From: Nautilus pompilius
Taxonomy: Eukaryota > Mollusca > Cephalopoda > Nautilida > Nautilidae
Assembly (NCBI GenBank): GCA_018389105.1
Contig: JACATO010000122.1
Coordinates: 2,284,001 to 2,348,000 of the forward strand
Direction: 5' to 3'
Length of the DNA: 64,000 bases
The notes beneath the pieces are model-generated. The model saw only the letters and a program-made list of their open reading frames with translations, made no database searches and had not been told where the DNA came from. Each line of letters opens with the position of its first letter. Within the stretch, counting starts at the first letter, position 1. Below, piece by piece: positions 42,273-54,850 of this stretch. A program made the translations under genes and the position numbers.

Positions 42273-42984
42273 GCTTCACTCAGAACTCTGAAACAAATAT
42301 CCGTTTTATGATTTTTGAAAAGGTAGGTTTTGCATAATGTATGCCAAAGCACATGCTACAAAACGATATATAACTTATCTACATGCACCTTCATTGTAAA
42401 AATGAACCCTAAATTATCATAATATAAAAACCGACAAAACGTTTGTGACGAACTGATAGTTTTCCTATTTATTCGTTTTATTATCAGCTTATTTTCGTCT
42501 GTATTGAATATCATTAGTATTACCATTAGCCTTTTCATTTTATCCTGTAGTGAGCCAATCAACGTTGAAGTTTCCGTCCTGACCCACCCGTCTACATGTT
42601 GTAAGCACATTATGACCATCACCTTTTAATCCCAGGTTATGTGCAGAAGGAGGCTGGAGAGACACAAAACGACACAAACAAACCAAGTAAAAGAAAAAGA
42701 ACAATTGCAAATTTCAACCGAAGAGCTGAGAGGATCGTTGTTAATTCATCACTTTTAATTTTCTGAATGCGAGAATTCACGAAAACCTTATAAACAGTTT
42801 TTATGGTCTTGAAGAAATTCTAAATCTGAAGAGCGACAATTTTTTTTTACTAAACTTAAAAGATGCGCAAACAGACTAATCATAGAATTACAGTGAATTA
42901 ACGCAAAATGAATAGAGGTGGAAATCCTGACGGGAAAGCAGTAACCTAAGGGAAGATAATGCAAAAGAACAATAATAACGTGGG
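42273..42984. other. 5' flank of the mariner relic and unassigned DNA
   Basis: The 5' leader and terminal repeat of the mariner should lie just beyond 42272, but no repeat matching the other end was seen. The rest is AT-rich without a recognised gene. Confidence 0.4.
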
Positions 42985-42986
42985 CA

Positions 42987-43032
<46 letters not shown>

Positions 43033-43063
43033 GCACGCACACACACACACACACACACACACA
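42985..43063. repeat. (CA)n microsatellite with CGCA interruption
   Basis: About 79 bases of CA repeat containing a short GCAC block near 43028-43040, which separates two pure runs. It is responsible for the Cys/Val-repeat open frames on the minus strand (42788-43141 and 42888-43073), which are not genes. Confidence 0.97.
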
Positions 43064-44259
43064 ATTCGTACATTGCACTAACTGGTATAACCTAAAAATT
43101 GAGTGACAGCTTAATGAGGAAATCCAGTGCAAGAGGTACATAATTTCTTGTGTGTTAAAGCTGTTCTAGGAGTAACTGATAAATGAATTGAAGCGCCATT
43201 CTCAAAGAAGACTTGTGCGTCAATCTGGAACCTCGCCGAGATGCTCGGATCAATAATCCAATGTCTGTTCATGAAGAATAACATTAGGTCCATTGTTGGC
43301 CAGAGAGATGTGGAGAGGAAGCTGGCAAACATTCAGACAACTGGACAATTCTTAAGCATTTCTAAAAGAATAAATCAGACATAATGTTTTGTCAAAGATT
43401 TCAAACTACGTCGTTGGAAAACACGAATATACAATTTCCTGTGTCGCTGAATTCGATGTGTTGTTTTGCCTGCAAGATCCGTTGTTGCGTATTGACCAGT
43501 ACCGTTTACTTAAGTAAAGGGAGAGTCATTCTGCGAAAGGTCAAACCGTTCTTAACAACAGACAGTGCGAGAGTCTGTGTTCTTAAAAGATGTAGATATT
43601 AATATCATTATGTCTTGTATATACAACCGAAATCTGTATATGAAGTAATTAACTGACAATTTTCAAACTGACATTTAAAGGGCAATCTATTAAGTCTAGA
43701 CTTAGAGAACTACCATTTCAGGATATCTGAAAAGCACATGGTTTGTAAATGAAAACTCGTAGCCATTCCGATTGTTCACGTTTTAAGATAAAATTAATTT
43801 TTGTACATTTACGTTTGTGCTCACCTGCTTTTGGATTTCCTATTTATTATTCCAAAATAATTTTTAAATGTTTATCACACTTATTAAAACATTAAAGTTC
43901 AACCAAAGATCTTTGTTTTTTTCCAAAAAATATTATATCAAAAAATTTGCTTCACGGCTAGCTTTTAAAAAACAATAGCCTACTATATATGCAGTGGTAG
44001 TCTGCATAAATTTCAACTATATAAATTATAAGATATTGAAAATAATCATGGAAACAAAAAAGTGAATATAAAATGTAACTAACACGTGATAGAATCGCAG
44101 TTCATGTGTAAAATGAGATGTCCTACAGTATAGTCACGGGATGAAATATTACACTATGATTGGTCGTCATGAAAACGTTCGGAAAGTGTCACGTCTGCAA
44201 AAAGACTATAAAACTATAAGCAGTGATATCATTGTATCGTGGTGAATGTGTGATGAATA
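43064..44259. other. unassigned AT-rich stretch
   Basis: No gene recognised. The minus-strand frame 43111-43332 has ordinary amino-acid composition but matches no family I know. The end of the stretch should contain the left part of the Tc1-like relic that follows, but no terminal repeat was identified. Confidence 0.45.
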
Positions 44260-45110
44260 CTATGACACCAGCAGAGGAAATATCACACATGAAAGGTGTG
44301 CAGAAATTAAACTCCATGTGGCTGATTGCAGTCCAGCTTCATGTTTCAGAAGAAGCTTAATTCAAGACTCTGAGAAGAATATGCGCAAAGGCTACTGTTG
44401 AAAATATACTCAGTTTATGAAGAAAGTCCAAACTCTCCAAAAGCGGTGTTTGTCTTTTACGTGATAAACGACGAGACAGTAGAGATCTTGCAAATGAGCA
44501 AGCTGCAGGTAAGAGTGCTACCTTTCTTCAAGATTAGTAAGATATACATTAACCTGGTCGCATTAGTAGAGAATGATCAAACCTTGGAAAGGGTGCTATT
44601 TACAGATGAATCCAAGTTTGAAAGTTTAGCAATAATCAGTGGCAGTCTCATCAGAGGTGGGCCACAGAAAGGTATAACAGTCAGTGTACAACAGCTACAG
44701 TGAAACATGCGGATATATCGGTATAAGTGAGCGGCTGCATATCAGCCAAGAGTATCTGATACTTGCAAAAGATGGAAAGTAAACTGACTCCCGACAGATA
44801 CAAGCATATCCTCATCTCTGATGCCATTTTCTCAGAAGGACACCTCATTGAGACAAGATTCATACAGACAATGCGGTGAAAAACTATTTGGAAAATAAAG
44901 AGTATAGTAGAACATTCACAAAGTATCTTGGCCTTTACAAAGTCCTTATGTAAACAACGTTGGGCCTACATGAGGATATATGGCTACCGAGAAATTCAGA
45001 AGGCAACCAACCATTTTGGAGAAACTGTGGGAAATGCTACAGGATAATTGAAACAATATTCCACGCCATACATCGATAACCTAAATAATAGCATGAAAAC
45101 GAGGTGTCCT
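44260..45110 (+). pseudogene. decayed Tc1-like (DD34E) transposase
   Basis: Fragments in several plus-strand frames line up in order with a Tc1-family transposase. VLFTDESKFE near 44600 carries the first catalytic Asp. At 44690-44780 the segments TATVKHADISV and SGCISAKS correspond to the KHGGGSVMVWGCIS block of the family, followed by KMESKLTPDRYKHIL. TDNAVKNYLENKEYS near 44860 holds the second Asp region. Further on, a frame reads a degraded version of the usual C-terminal part (NHFGETVGN, then NNSM near 45085). The N-terminal DNA-binding half before 44560 is barely recognisable. Multiple frameshifts and stops break the gene, so it is an old copy. It is more divergent than the Tc1 at the right end of the window and probably belongs to a different lineage. 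Terminal inverted repeats were not found. Confidence 0.82.
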
Positions 45111-48100
45111 TCTCTATATAAAGGAAAGAGCTTCATACCAAATACTAATGCACTGCACAACATATTTTTTGGTTTTTGTATATTATTTATGTATTTATTT
45201 AGGGGACCATTTTGGCAGTTACTGCTTGGTGAGGGCAGCAAACCTTTTCACTTGGTAGTTAATGGAGATCTAGCTAAATAATGCTTTTGAAAAATTGATG
45301 TTGCTGCTGATATTTATGATCAGCCTTTCTCAGAAGATAATTGGACACTTATATAGAACGATAGCTAATCTTGAGAATGACCACTTACACTGAACATATG
45401 AAACAGTGACTATTGTTTAAGTATGAAATCTGTAGGTCCTCAGACCGGCTGGTTTTTGGTCTGGATGCTATCTCATTAAAAACATAGAAATGAAGTAGAC
45501 CAACAGCTGAATGCAGCTGGTATATACTATGAAAGGAGTAAATTGGTTCTGTTATCACAGCATTCGCGAAAAGACTTTCGTTTTCATCTTTGATTTTCTT
45601 TTGAAATAACAACAGCAGTTTTACCAGAAATTGTTTAAATGATTGTAACTTTACAGATATATATACTGAGCACTTTAAACATATATCTATCATTATGTAA
45701 GCACAAAAATCATGTCTTGTTTTCAATGTAGAGACACGTAATTGTAATTGCCTGGAAATTACCTTTGAAAATTTAGAAGGTGCAGCGAATGTTGTTAAAG
45801 GACGAAACTATTATTGGCTAAAATCTACTTTTAAAACTTCACTTTAAAACGAATACAACGCCACACAATGGAAAGACTTTCACAATAAGGTTTAAGAGTA
45901 ATGGGGACGCCTGATGATAAAACGTTGACACGTGACATACACAGAAGATATAAATGCCACGTTTACTATAGTAAGACTATCCCCACACCACGAGCGACAT
46001 GGCTCCCTTAGAGGTCTTCGAATGCCATGTCAACAACGTGTAACAGCGCCATGCGGTAGTATATCGGGTATTGCATATAAAAGAGATTCCAACTGGCAGG
46101 GAAATTAATGCATAACATTGTCAGTATCGTCATCAGTGGGATAGAGAAGATTTTATTGCTGAGGCTTTTAATCTTTCCTGACGATCATAGATTCCGTCTG
46201 TCCGGAGGACAGATATGAATGTTTGAACGAGACCGTATAGCGTGTTTACGAAATGTAGCCTTACATTTAGCCTTTGACAATAGTCAATAAATTGAAATTT
46301 TATCCCGGAAAAAATTTTTCCTTTTTAAATATTTTATGAAGAAATCATAAAAATTGAAACGGAAAAGATATGTACGCCGGACAACCGGTAATCAGTGCTG
46401 TCTCGCGAATGACACGCACTGGTCTTTCCAAAATGGAAATAAACAAAAAAAAAACCTCTTAAGATATTAAAAGTATATATAATTTAACACGTTTCTTTTT
46501 CAAAAAATAAAAATTAATTAGATTGACGAAATTTTTATTTAAAGAAAAACTGAATGAGATAATAAAAGACCTGGAATATATCTCTCTTTTGCACAAAAAG
46601 ACCTACACCGCCTTAGAAAAGTAGATGACTCGATACTGCGAGTGTCTTCATTTCTGAAAGGGAGAATCAATAGAAAATGTAAAATAACGTAAAATAATTC
46701 TGTTGATAAAAGTCGCAATAACAGAAAATAAATATGGAAAATGTCAACCTTTCAACAAAAAATAGCACGTTTATTTTCGCGCCAGGAGAATTTATTGATT
46801 AAGACAAGAAAACACAACACAAAAATGTGATTCCATACACGTACGATTTTCTGTACAATTATAACAATTGGAAATATTTGGATTTCGGAGGACTAAAAGA
46901 AAATATCCATAACCAAAGGACTTCAGATATAATCGTGTACCAAAATGTCGTCATCAGCATCCGCATCGATTACCAATTGAATTCATGCCCAATTTTTGGG
47001 ATCGAAACAATAAATAAAACCACCAGTAGTGTCCATACAGGTTTGGTAGGAACCTCTGTCAGCATAATTAAAAGTCTAAGTGGTATCGTTGTTGTCCAAA
47101 AGTTGAAGAATTCTTGATGAAACGGCGATTCCCTGTAGATCTAGTATCGTTGAGGGTCCATCTTTCAGACGTAGGTGGCCGGGCAGAAATGTCCCATCGC
47201 CTTGTCTCCGTAAATACCGGTGTAAATTCTTTTCGTGCAGGGGTTTTAGAATTTTGGCGAATTTTTTACTGTTCGCATTCTTTCGGCGCTGTAATCAAAG
47301 AGCACGTTCCGATTTTTTGTCGAACTTGATTACGTTTCTCAAATCCGTCGTAAATAATGAAATTAATGACGTTCGATAAACATAAATGAAATACAGCGTC
47401 ATTCTTAAATTGAAATGGTCCCCTTTGAACAAATTCTCAATCAAGACAACAGTCACCAGAACATAACCTAAAATAGCGCGAATTTCTTTCTATTCACGAT
47501 ACGTTTAGTTATCTGGATAAAGGGGAAGAACTTATCGGTTATTTTGGTCTTTTTCCGTCAATGTATAGCGACAAATAGATCGAGAAAAATATTTGAAATT
47601 TTAAGGAATATTTTTTGCATGAACAGTTGTTTTGTGGTGAGGCGAACAACCAGCAAGAATTTGGGGAGTTGACCGAGAACAGGTTTACTTAGATGAGGAT
47701 CCGGTTCCCTTGAGAAAACGAAAACACCAGACCGATCAGATATTTTACCTTATGGAGTTTTCAATGAACCAGTTCCACCGAGGCATTTAATTCGGTTTCT
47801 CAAAAGTACACAAAGCTTTAAAGAGTCACCTGATTTCGGTCTATCCGCCATTAACGCCTAAAGAGCGCTGTTTCTCATCAATATCTACAACATTAGGCAA
47901 AAGATGTATATTGGATTAGCAAGTAAAAGAAAACCTTTTCCTGAGACAGACGACTGGACTGAGTTGGTTACTTTCACGTCGCACCACGAGTCTGGAATTC
48001 TGATCGGCTTCTGGACTGTCGATGTCCCCCGGCTCTCTATCTGCACCGGATACTCAAACTCATTTGTGAGCCTCTATGTAGAATTTCCGCTCGTAACCAC

Positions 48101-51100
48101 ATGTATGTGCCAAAAGAATCGATGTATTTTATCTCCATCCAAAAATCCAGAGCTCAACACCTTTGTCGCTGTTTACGGTACTAACATCATGGTATTTCTT
48201 GCATTTTCTTTGTTCGGTGCTGGCTTTTGTAGGCGGATCACCAGTAGACTCACTTCTAATATGAGGCCTGTACCAAAAAGGATGTTAGCAACACCATGTT
48301 GATCCCTGTCGCTCGCAGGTAAGTCGTTCTACTTGACGATCGAGGGCGGGGTTTTTATCTCCTTGTCGAAGTTTCCTCTGCTGATGATTTCAAGCTCCAC
48401 AATCTTCAGTTCTTCCGCCTCCACGCCAGTGGACCTGGCTTCAACGTCGGTAAAGCAGAAAGGAATTCCGGAGAACCGAAACCCGCATAGGTCGGGAAAT
48501 AATTTTCGTGAAACATTTTAATTTGTTTGCATCAATATAATGTTGCACGCTGACATATCGCCCCTTTTATCAGCTTAAAAAGGTGTACTGAACACGTTAT
48601 GCGTGTCTTCAGTCGGTCGCGAATGTTTCAGCGAGGGCCTCCCTCAAGTCGGCAGGGTGGCCATGGGGCGCTGAAGGAGATCGGTTGACATGACTGTTCT
48701 GCCAAGAAAGTAGTAATCCCAGTCACATCCCTGTGATTCAGAAAAATACGTTGTGCGCGTTTAAATGGGGGATTCTATTTGGTTTTTATGAAAATACATC
48801 CTAAATACTGAAGATGATGCTCGTGTTCACAGGATGGCATTAGTTAGTAAGCAGGTTAGAAATTCAAACGTTTAGTTCTGTTTATTAAATTCCCAGTAGC
48901 AGTCACTTTCTCTATTTTAGACCCAGCGTCGCTAAGTTGGCTAAACTCTGAGTTAATTTCAGTTGCCCATTGTCCAGGAGAGAGCCCGCTATTCCACCGA
49001 ATAATTTCCGCCTGACCGGGTTCTTGAGCAGCGACATGTGTTCGACACATCTCGAATGAAATACGTTTGATCGTCTTCACGATATCGCGTGTAATTGGAT
49101 ATTTTAATATCAGAACTAAACTCAATTGAAAGCTATCATCTCTTTTATCTTTTTTTTAATGAAAGAAAAACGCAAAGGCTGTATTTAGGAATTACATTTT
49201 GTTTACTGGAGTGTAAGCAAACGGAAGTAAGAAATATGCCGACCGTCAGTTACAGACGTACCTGCTTCAGAAGACGAACAAACCTAATTAGATGCAACGT
49301 GTGTCTGCCGGAAAAAGGAGGTCCGTCCACGTTTCCGTATACAGAAGTGAAGTCCTGAAAATTCAGTTTGAAACGAGTTTAAATTTTCATCATACAGTTT
49401 TTATTATATGTACGGAAATATTAAAATCATCTCAGTTTTAATAATTTCATTATCTGTTGTTTTGTTTAATTATTAAAGTTTCGCTCATGCAAAGTACAGA
49501 TTGAGTGCTCTACAAATAGTTCATCCTGTATCTTTCACGAAACGAAATCAGTATTTTTGTTCATAAATGTTCAGTTTAACAGGGAAGAAAATATTTTATA
49601 TACAATATTCAATGTAAAAATAAATACTTAAAATACATAAAGTACTGTATATGTTACTGGTGGTCCATATACATAAAATACGCCGGCCTTCTGAATTTTG
49701 GACAAAAAGAGGACATAACTCACCGTCTAATGTTTTCTTTGTCGTGTAACCCCCTTGGCTCGATCAGTGACTCCTAAATCTTAATTAACATCTACTTTTT
49801 TTCTTTTTGTTAACCCTGTACACCAACTTATCCGAAGGGACAAAATACTGCACAAATTTACGATTCCCGATTCTTCCGTCTCCTGGAGTTTGTTAGTCCG
49901 TACGGAAATCTACCGATAGCCTGGTTTAGAAAATTCTTTCTGATGCTCGGGTGGAATCGTAGTCAGGAGAAGAGAAAGAAAACTTGTGTAAGATAAATCT
50001 GTCTCCGTTACTTGGTTGCACTAAAAGTCTCGGCAATTGGCAAAACAAAGCACAAAACCGAAATAAATTCCAGGTAGGAAGCTTCCCATAGAAGTAGAAG
50101 AAAATAACCAATAAGATCAAGATTCAACGACGATTTTCGTAAAATATATCCGATATGAGAACCTTCCGCAGGTGCGTCAGGCGTACGAACCATATTAATT
50201 GTCCAATTATTTTGTGTACGAGTATTAACTTTCTACAAATCTACTTACCGAGTAGTGTCAAAGGAATGGAGTTGCTGCGGCAGTTTCTTCACGAACTATC
50301 TCACATCCCTCGTCTTTTACTAATCCATATACCTAGAAATTTAATTTAAACATTTTCTCAATAAGGATTTTTAAGTTTGTTCCACTGAAGTTGCCACTTG
50401 TGTGAACCCCGGCATCAGCAGCTTAATAAGAATAACCTTTTCAGTTTTGCTAAAATTGAGATTGATGCTACTGATACGTAATGACTTTCAACTAACAAAA
50501 ATAATAAATAACGATTATCTTCACCACTGATTAGTAAGATAACTTGCCATGGTAACGCTTACATATATGACCAGCAAATACACATTTAGTTCAATATTTA
50601 TTGACTATATAACGGGGAGAATTTATAAAATATGAGCAATGAATAAAAGTTTTTTTTTTAAATTTTCTTTTTTTTTGTTGTTAGATTAACTTTCGTTTAG
50701 GTGCCTACCTCCAATACTCATGCCAAGAAGATTAGATAGGAAGCTGATCGGTTGATTTGGGTGTGATGCCGGGCTGTAATGGTCAGATAGGCTGCCACCT
50801 GGCCGCTCAGAAAATACATCTGTGGAAACACAAGGCTGATTTCCGTATCTATCCACACAATAGCGAGGCTTTAGCAGAATCTGACTAATTGGTTACTGCT
50901 TCTTCATCTGTAAACATAACCGTAAGGATAAATAAACTCTGAGTAAGGCCGATCAGATTCTAATAAGAACGGGGTCAGATTTGGCAAGTATTCCTCAGCA
51001 TGATGTTCCCCTTGTTTATAAATATCGGCTGCATTATCCAATCTACTTTGTTAAATACTTGAGGAAAAGTCATATTTAAAGACTGACAAAGAACCAATAT

Positions 51101-51221
51101 ACTATCTTTGTATGGTATAAACGTGGAAATTATAAAAAAAAAACAGTAATTAAAAATATATATAAGTACAAATGGTCTTTTGTGTTATTTTAGTCATCAA
51201 CGACATGACTTCATAAACGTG
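45111..51221. other. stretch without a recognised gene; open-frame cluster at 46.8-49.4 kb
   Basis: No family could be assigned. Between about 46.8 and 49.4 kb the sequence is somewhat richer in G+C and carries several open frames on both strands: 46827-47117, 47904-48302 and 48333-48521 on plus, 48856-49125 on minus. The minus strand between 48540 and 48330 also reads an ordinary-looking peptide (including SGIPFCFTDVEARSTG) until a stop near 48331. This could be an old decayed retroelement or gene, or chance. Elsewhere the DNA is AT-rich and featureless. Confidence 0.35.
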
Positions 51222-51350
51222 ATTGGTCACGTGTATAGACGGTAGCGATCCGACAGCCAATCGCTTGACCAGACGGATCATCCTTCAAACGAAGAAGCCA
51301 TTCTCGTGATATTTAGGGTCGCTATTGGTCAACATGGTTTCGTGACGTCA
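51222..51350. promoter_or_regulatory. cluster of CCAAT, E-box and CRE motifs (candidate promoter or enhancer)
   Basis: Within 129 bases there are three CCAAT-box cores (ATTGG at 51222-51226, CCAAT at 51257-51261, ATTGG at 51324-51328), a CACGTG E-box at 51228-51233 and a full CRE palindrome TGACGTCA at 51343-51350. NF-Y, bHLH and CREB/ATF factors bind these motifs respectively in animals. The surrounding 150 bases also have more CpG than their neighbours. No transcribed gene was identified beside it, so direction and target are unknown. The grouping is seen directly; regulatory function is inference. Confidence 0.35.
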
Positions 51351-53978
51351 CAAGGCTGAGATTTTTGGTTTCTAGTTTTATTTATATGCAAATAAGTACT
51401 TCTGTGTTTTGTTTGTTGCCTGTATTAATGTTTACATTTATTATACTTTTGGGTTGGAACAGTTATATTTAAGATATATCACAGAAGTGAAATCTTAATT
51501 ATGTCGTGTGTTCGTTTAGGAAAGTAAATGTACTGGATAATAAATCGGAGTGGCTTTTAATTCAATGCATCATTAAAATTAACAGAAGTAATTTTACTGT
51601 AGCGAGTTGACTGGTCAGATTTTAAAATAGGCTAAATAGAATTAGAATAATTGTCTCATATAGAGCGTGTGAGCTCGGATTCTTTGATGATCTCTCTTTC
51701 ACACTCCTCGTTTTAGGTTAGTATCATAGCTGCTCAGCCAGTTCAGCCGAAACGTTATTCCACTTTATTTACATAAAAGATAAACGTCTGTCTGCTCCTC
51801 CTTGATGACCTGTGGCAGCAGCATTCCCTAAAAACCTATTTACCGAGGACACTGAGCAAACATCTCACCAAAAACAGATCGTTTAACGCAAAATTAGTTT
51901 TTTTCCCAGTCAGGGTAACGCACTTCCACCGTACAGTGTGCATAACGACAGCCTTCATTGTGATGTAAGCTATTATTAAGATCTTCCACTACATAAACGG
52001 TGCTGCTTAATCATTAATTACCACACCAATTAAATACAAAAATCTATGAGAATCGCTGAATTTTGAGTAATACGGACTAAAATATTTGTTTGTCGTTCAC
52101 TGTATTCCAGTTCATCTGTTTTTAGTTTATCCTCGTGTTTTTTTTAATATTTTTTCATTTGTTTAAAAATATTAGTAAGTTATTTAAAGCTGTTTGCTAT
52201 TAAACTGTTGGTGTTTAAATCGCCAACAGTATGTGAACTTCACACGGATGGATACATATTCGATGTGACTGAGCGATTCTGTATCAGTCCGACGGTTTTC
52301 CGCTTCCAGTGTCTCACAGAAATCAAACTGCACAGAGATGGAAACCATAATTTGAAATGAATTGTTTTTATTGACACTCAAACTTTAAGCTTGTTTATGA
52401 TAGCGAAAAGTCATGCAAACAGTACTTTAAAAGAAAAAAAAAACCCCTAAAGGAAACAATTAAAACTGGCCTTTTAAACTAAAATAATGCAATACTATTG
52501 ATATTACCAGAACAATGTCTATTTCTCAGATGTACGTTTAGTCACGAATAGCGGAGGAATTAGACGACTCCATATTCTGGCAATAATTAAAATAACGCTA
52601 TTTCTGATTTGTTTCTATCAACATAACCAAGTAATCCTTCAAACAGTTTACCTCATTTTAGAAATGTATCTAATGAAGAATGCCTAAACGAGCCAGTTTC
52701 ATAAACTTTATTATTTGCTTCCATTGATCATACGTTATGTAATTTTTGGACCCTATTAATAATCATCTACGTGTTTCTTCTTGAACGGATGCAGCAGTAA
52801 AACCGAGTGAAGAAGCGGAACTCGACAGACTACGATAAATTAGTCCGACCCCCGGCTTAATAACATCTCCAGTTTTCTCATCGACTTATGCAATTTGTTT
52901 TTATATCAAACTTTTATTAAACCGGTTGACTTAATAATTTGCAATAAGCGTTTCTTAATAAACGAAATAGTTATTAGAATGTCAGAATACGTCCGACAGC
53001 CGAGCCATGATCTAGTCCGCCCACAGACGTTTACTTTGGTTACAGAATGAATTCTTGTGGTAGAAAAGTTAAAGATATAAACATCCAGCGACTGTCAGAC
53101 GGGGTCACTAGTGACCAAAACGTGCAGTCACCCGAAAGCAGACAAATAAGTGGGGAAAAAAACTATTCAGACATTGGCTAATTTATTAATACTTATAAAC
53201 GAGCAATTAATATGCTAGTGAAAGCTGCTAAATGACTTATTTTAGCATTCATAATAGCGTGTATGATTTATTGAGTAACCGTAGCACTGCACGCAGCCTC
53301 TTTCCTCTTAAACCAAAGAATACTTCATGAAAAACCATTTTGGGGTATATACGTTTAATCAGGAAAACTATATTTCTGATTAAAGTAATAATGTTAAAAT
53401 TTATCGTGTTTATATTATACTTTAACTTCTAGTTATTTATTTGTAATGTCTCTTTAGCTAAGTTTAATGCTCTAAGCCATCATATCATGGTTTGTGCGAG
53501 GACTTAGAAAGAATGAGGTGTTTCTGCTTTGGCTTTCATGACCAAAAAACAAAAAAAAATTCCGTCGAAGCGAACATCGAAACACAAAAGTTAAAGCTGC
53601 TGTTTGTATAATATTAGACATTCGTTAAAAAAAAAAAACTTAAAAATTTGTCAGCAAGGGAAAGAATCGACACACCAAAGATATGGTGTCCGAAGTAGCA
53701 AGACCGGTTAGATTACCCGTCTCTGCTACAGAATTGTCACAAAAGAGCTGGCGTTTTAAATGCCGTCGGGAAACAAGATGAGACTGCACGTGACGCTATT
53801 CGAATAGTAAATGATCTGTTTGTCCCCTTCCAGACTTATTTACTGCTAAAATAGAATTAACTTCGAAACCGACCAATGAAAATCTTCCTGTTGACTACAG
53901 TCTCTGGATAAAAATAATTTATTTGTATAATCTGTTGGTTTCCAGTACCTTTCTCTTAGTGTTTGTGACATAAATGTA
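51351..53978. other. unassigned AT-rich stretch
   Basis: No coding region or mobile element supported. If the motif cluster just before it is a promoter firing to the right, a first exon would be expected here, but none is evident. Confidence 0.45.
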
Positions 53979-54850
53979 CAGTGCTGGTCATAAGGCTGAA
54001 AGAAACCTCCGACATTTTGAATAAATACAAAATATTCCATTCCTGAGTCACTCAAAATAAGTTAAGTATATGTGTGAATAGTTGATTCTTTCCACTCGAC
54101 ATAAAGGAATTGCCATGAAGATTATTGTTGGTTTGCAATGAAAGTTGGAATTTAATATTTGTCTACTGCCATAAAACTTTGAAAAGATGCCCGAGAAGTG
54201 CTTATAAGATGATGAGTTGCAATAAGAATTTACATAATAGTTTTACACAAACCAAGCAGTAGATATTGTGCAATATCTTCAAATATCTAAAGACACAGTG
54301 CAACGGATTTTTCAACGTTTTCAGGACTGTAAAACTCTTAGTTTTTTTTACAAGACCTGAAGAGCAAAAGAAAAAAGATTATTAATTAGCTTTTTGTGAA
54401 TAGCAAAAGATCAGTGTCCAGTCGCATCAAATGTTTCCTTTAGACGAGTAGGAGGCGCATATGTTTTAGTATCAGAAGATGTAAAATATATTAAAGCAGC
54501 AGGATTTAGATAAAGAAGTTTGACTAAAATTTAATCGCAACAAAAAGCGAAAAAACGAGAGAGCGAACTATTGGGGGATAATACCAGAGTATGGTGACCC
54601 TTAAAAAAAAAATCATATTTCGTGCGTAAATATCTCCCTGAAAAGTGGGGACGGAATGTAGTGCGCGTGTAAGACCGCGTGAAGCATGCTTGGGGAGTCA
54701 GTAAAGCTATGGAGGTGTTTCTCAGCTAAATCTGTAAGCAATCTAGTACAAATTAAGGAAATTATGAAGGAAGAAGAACACTACTCGAAACTAAAGGACA
54801 CTTTTCAGAACTTAAATAAAAACTGTGTAACTTAAGATCTCTGTTGACTT
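53979..54850 (+). pseudogene. very decayed Tc1-like transposon relic
   Basis: The left part (from about 53979, ACAGTGCTGGTCATAAGGC) resembles the outer repeat of Tc1/mariner elements, although the matching right end was not found. Downstream, plus-strand fragments in changing frames follow Tc1 order. TVQRIFQRFQDCKTL near 54296 suits the DNA-binding region. VGGAYVLVSEDVKYIKAAGFR near 54450-54510 matches the block before the catalytic core. Near 54590 a frame reads NTRVW. RVKHAWG and, one frame over, KLWRCFSA near 54680-54725 correspond to the VKHGGGSVMVWGCFS motif, followed by NLVQIKEIM. The first catalytic Asp block is missing or unrecognisable, and many stops are present. The C-terminal third cannot be followed after about 54850. 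This is an old copy, distinct from the other two Tc1-like copies. Confidence 0.65.

Noticed and set aside
41561-42311. Plus-strand open frames across the mariner
   Set aside because: They are antisense shadows of the mariner transposase.
42788-43141. Minus-strand open frames with long Cys-Val repeats
   Set aside because: They are a direct translation of the CA microsatellite.
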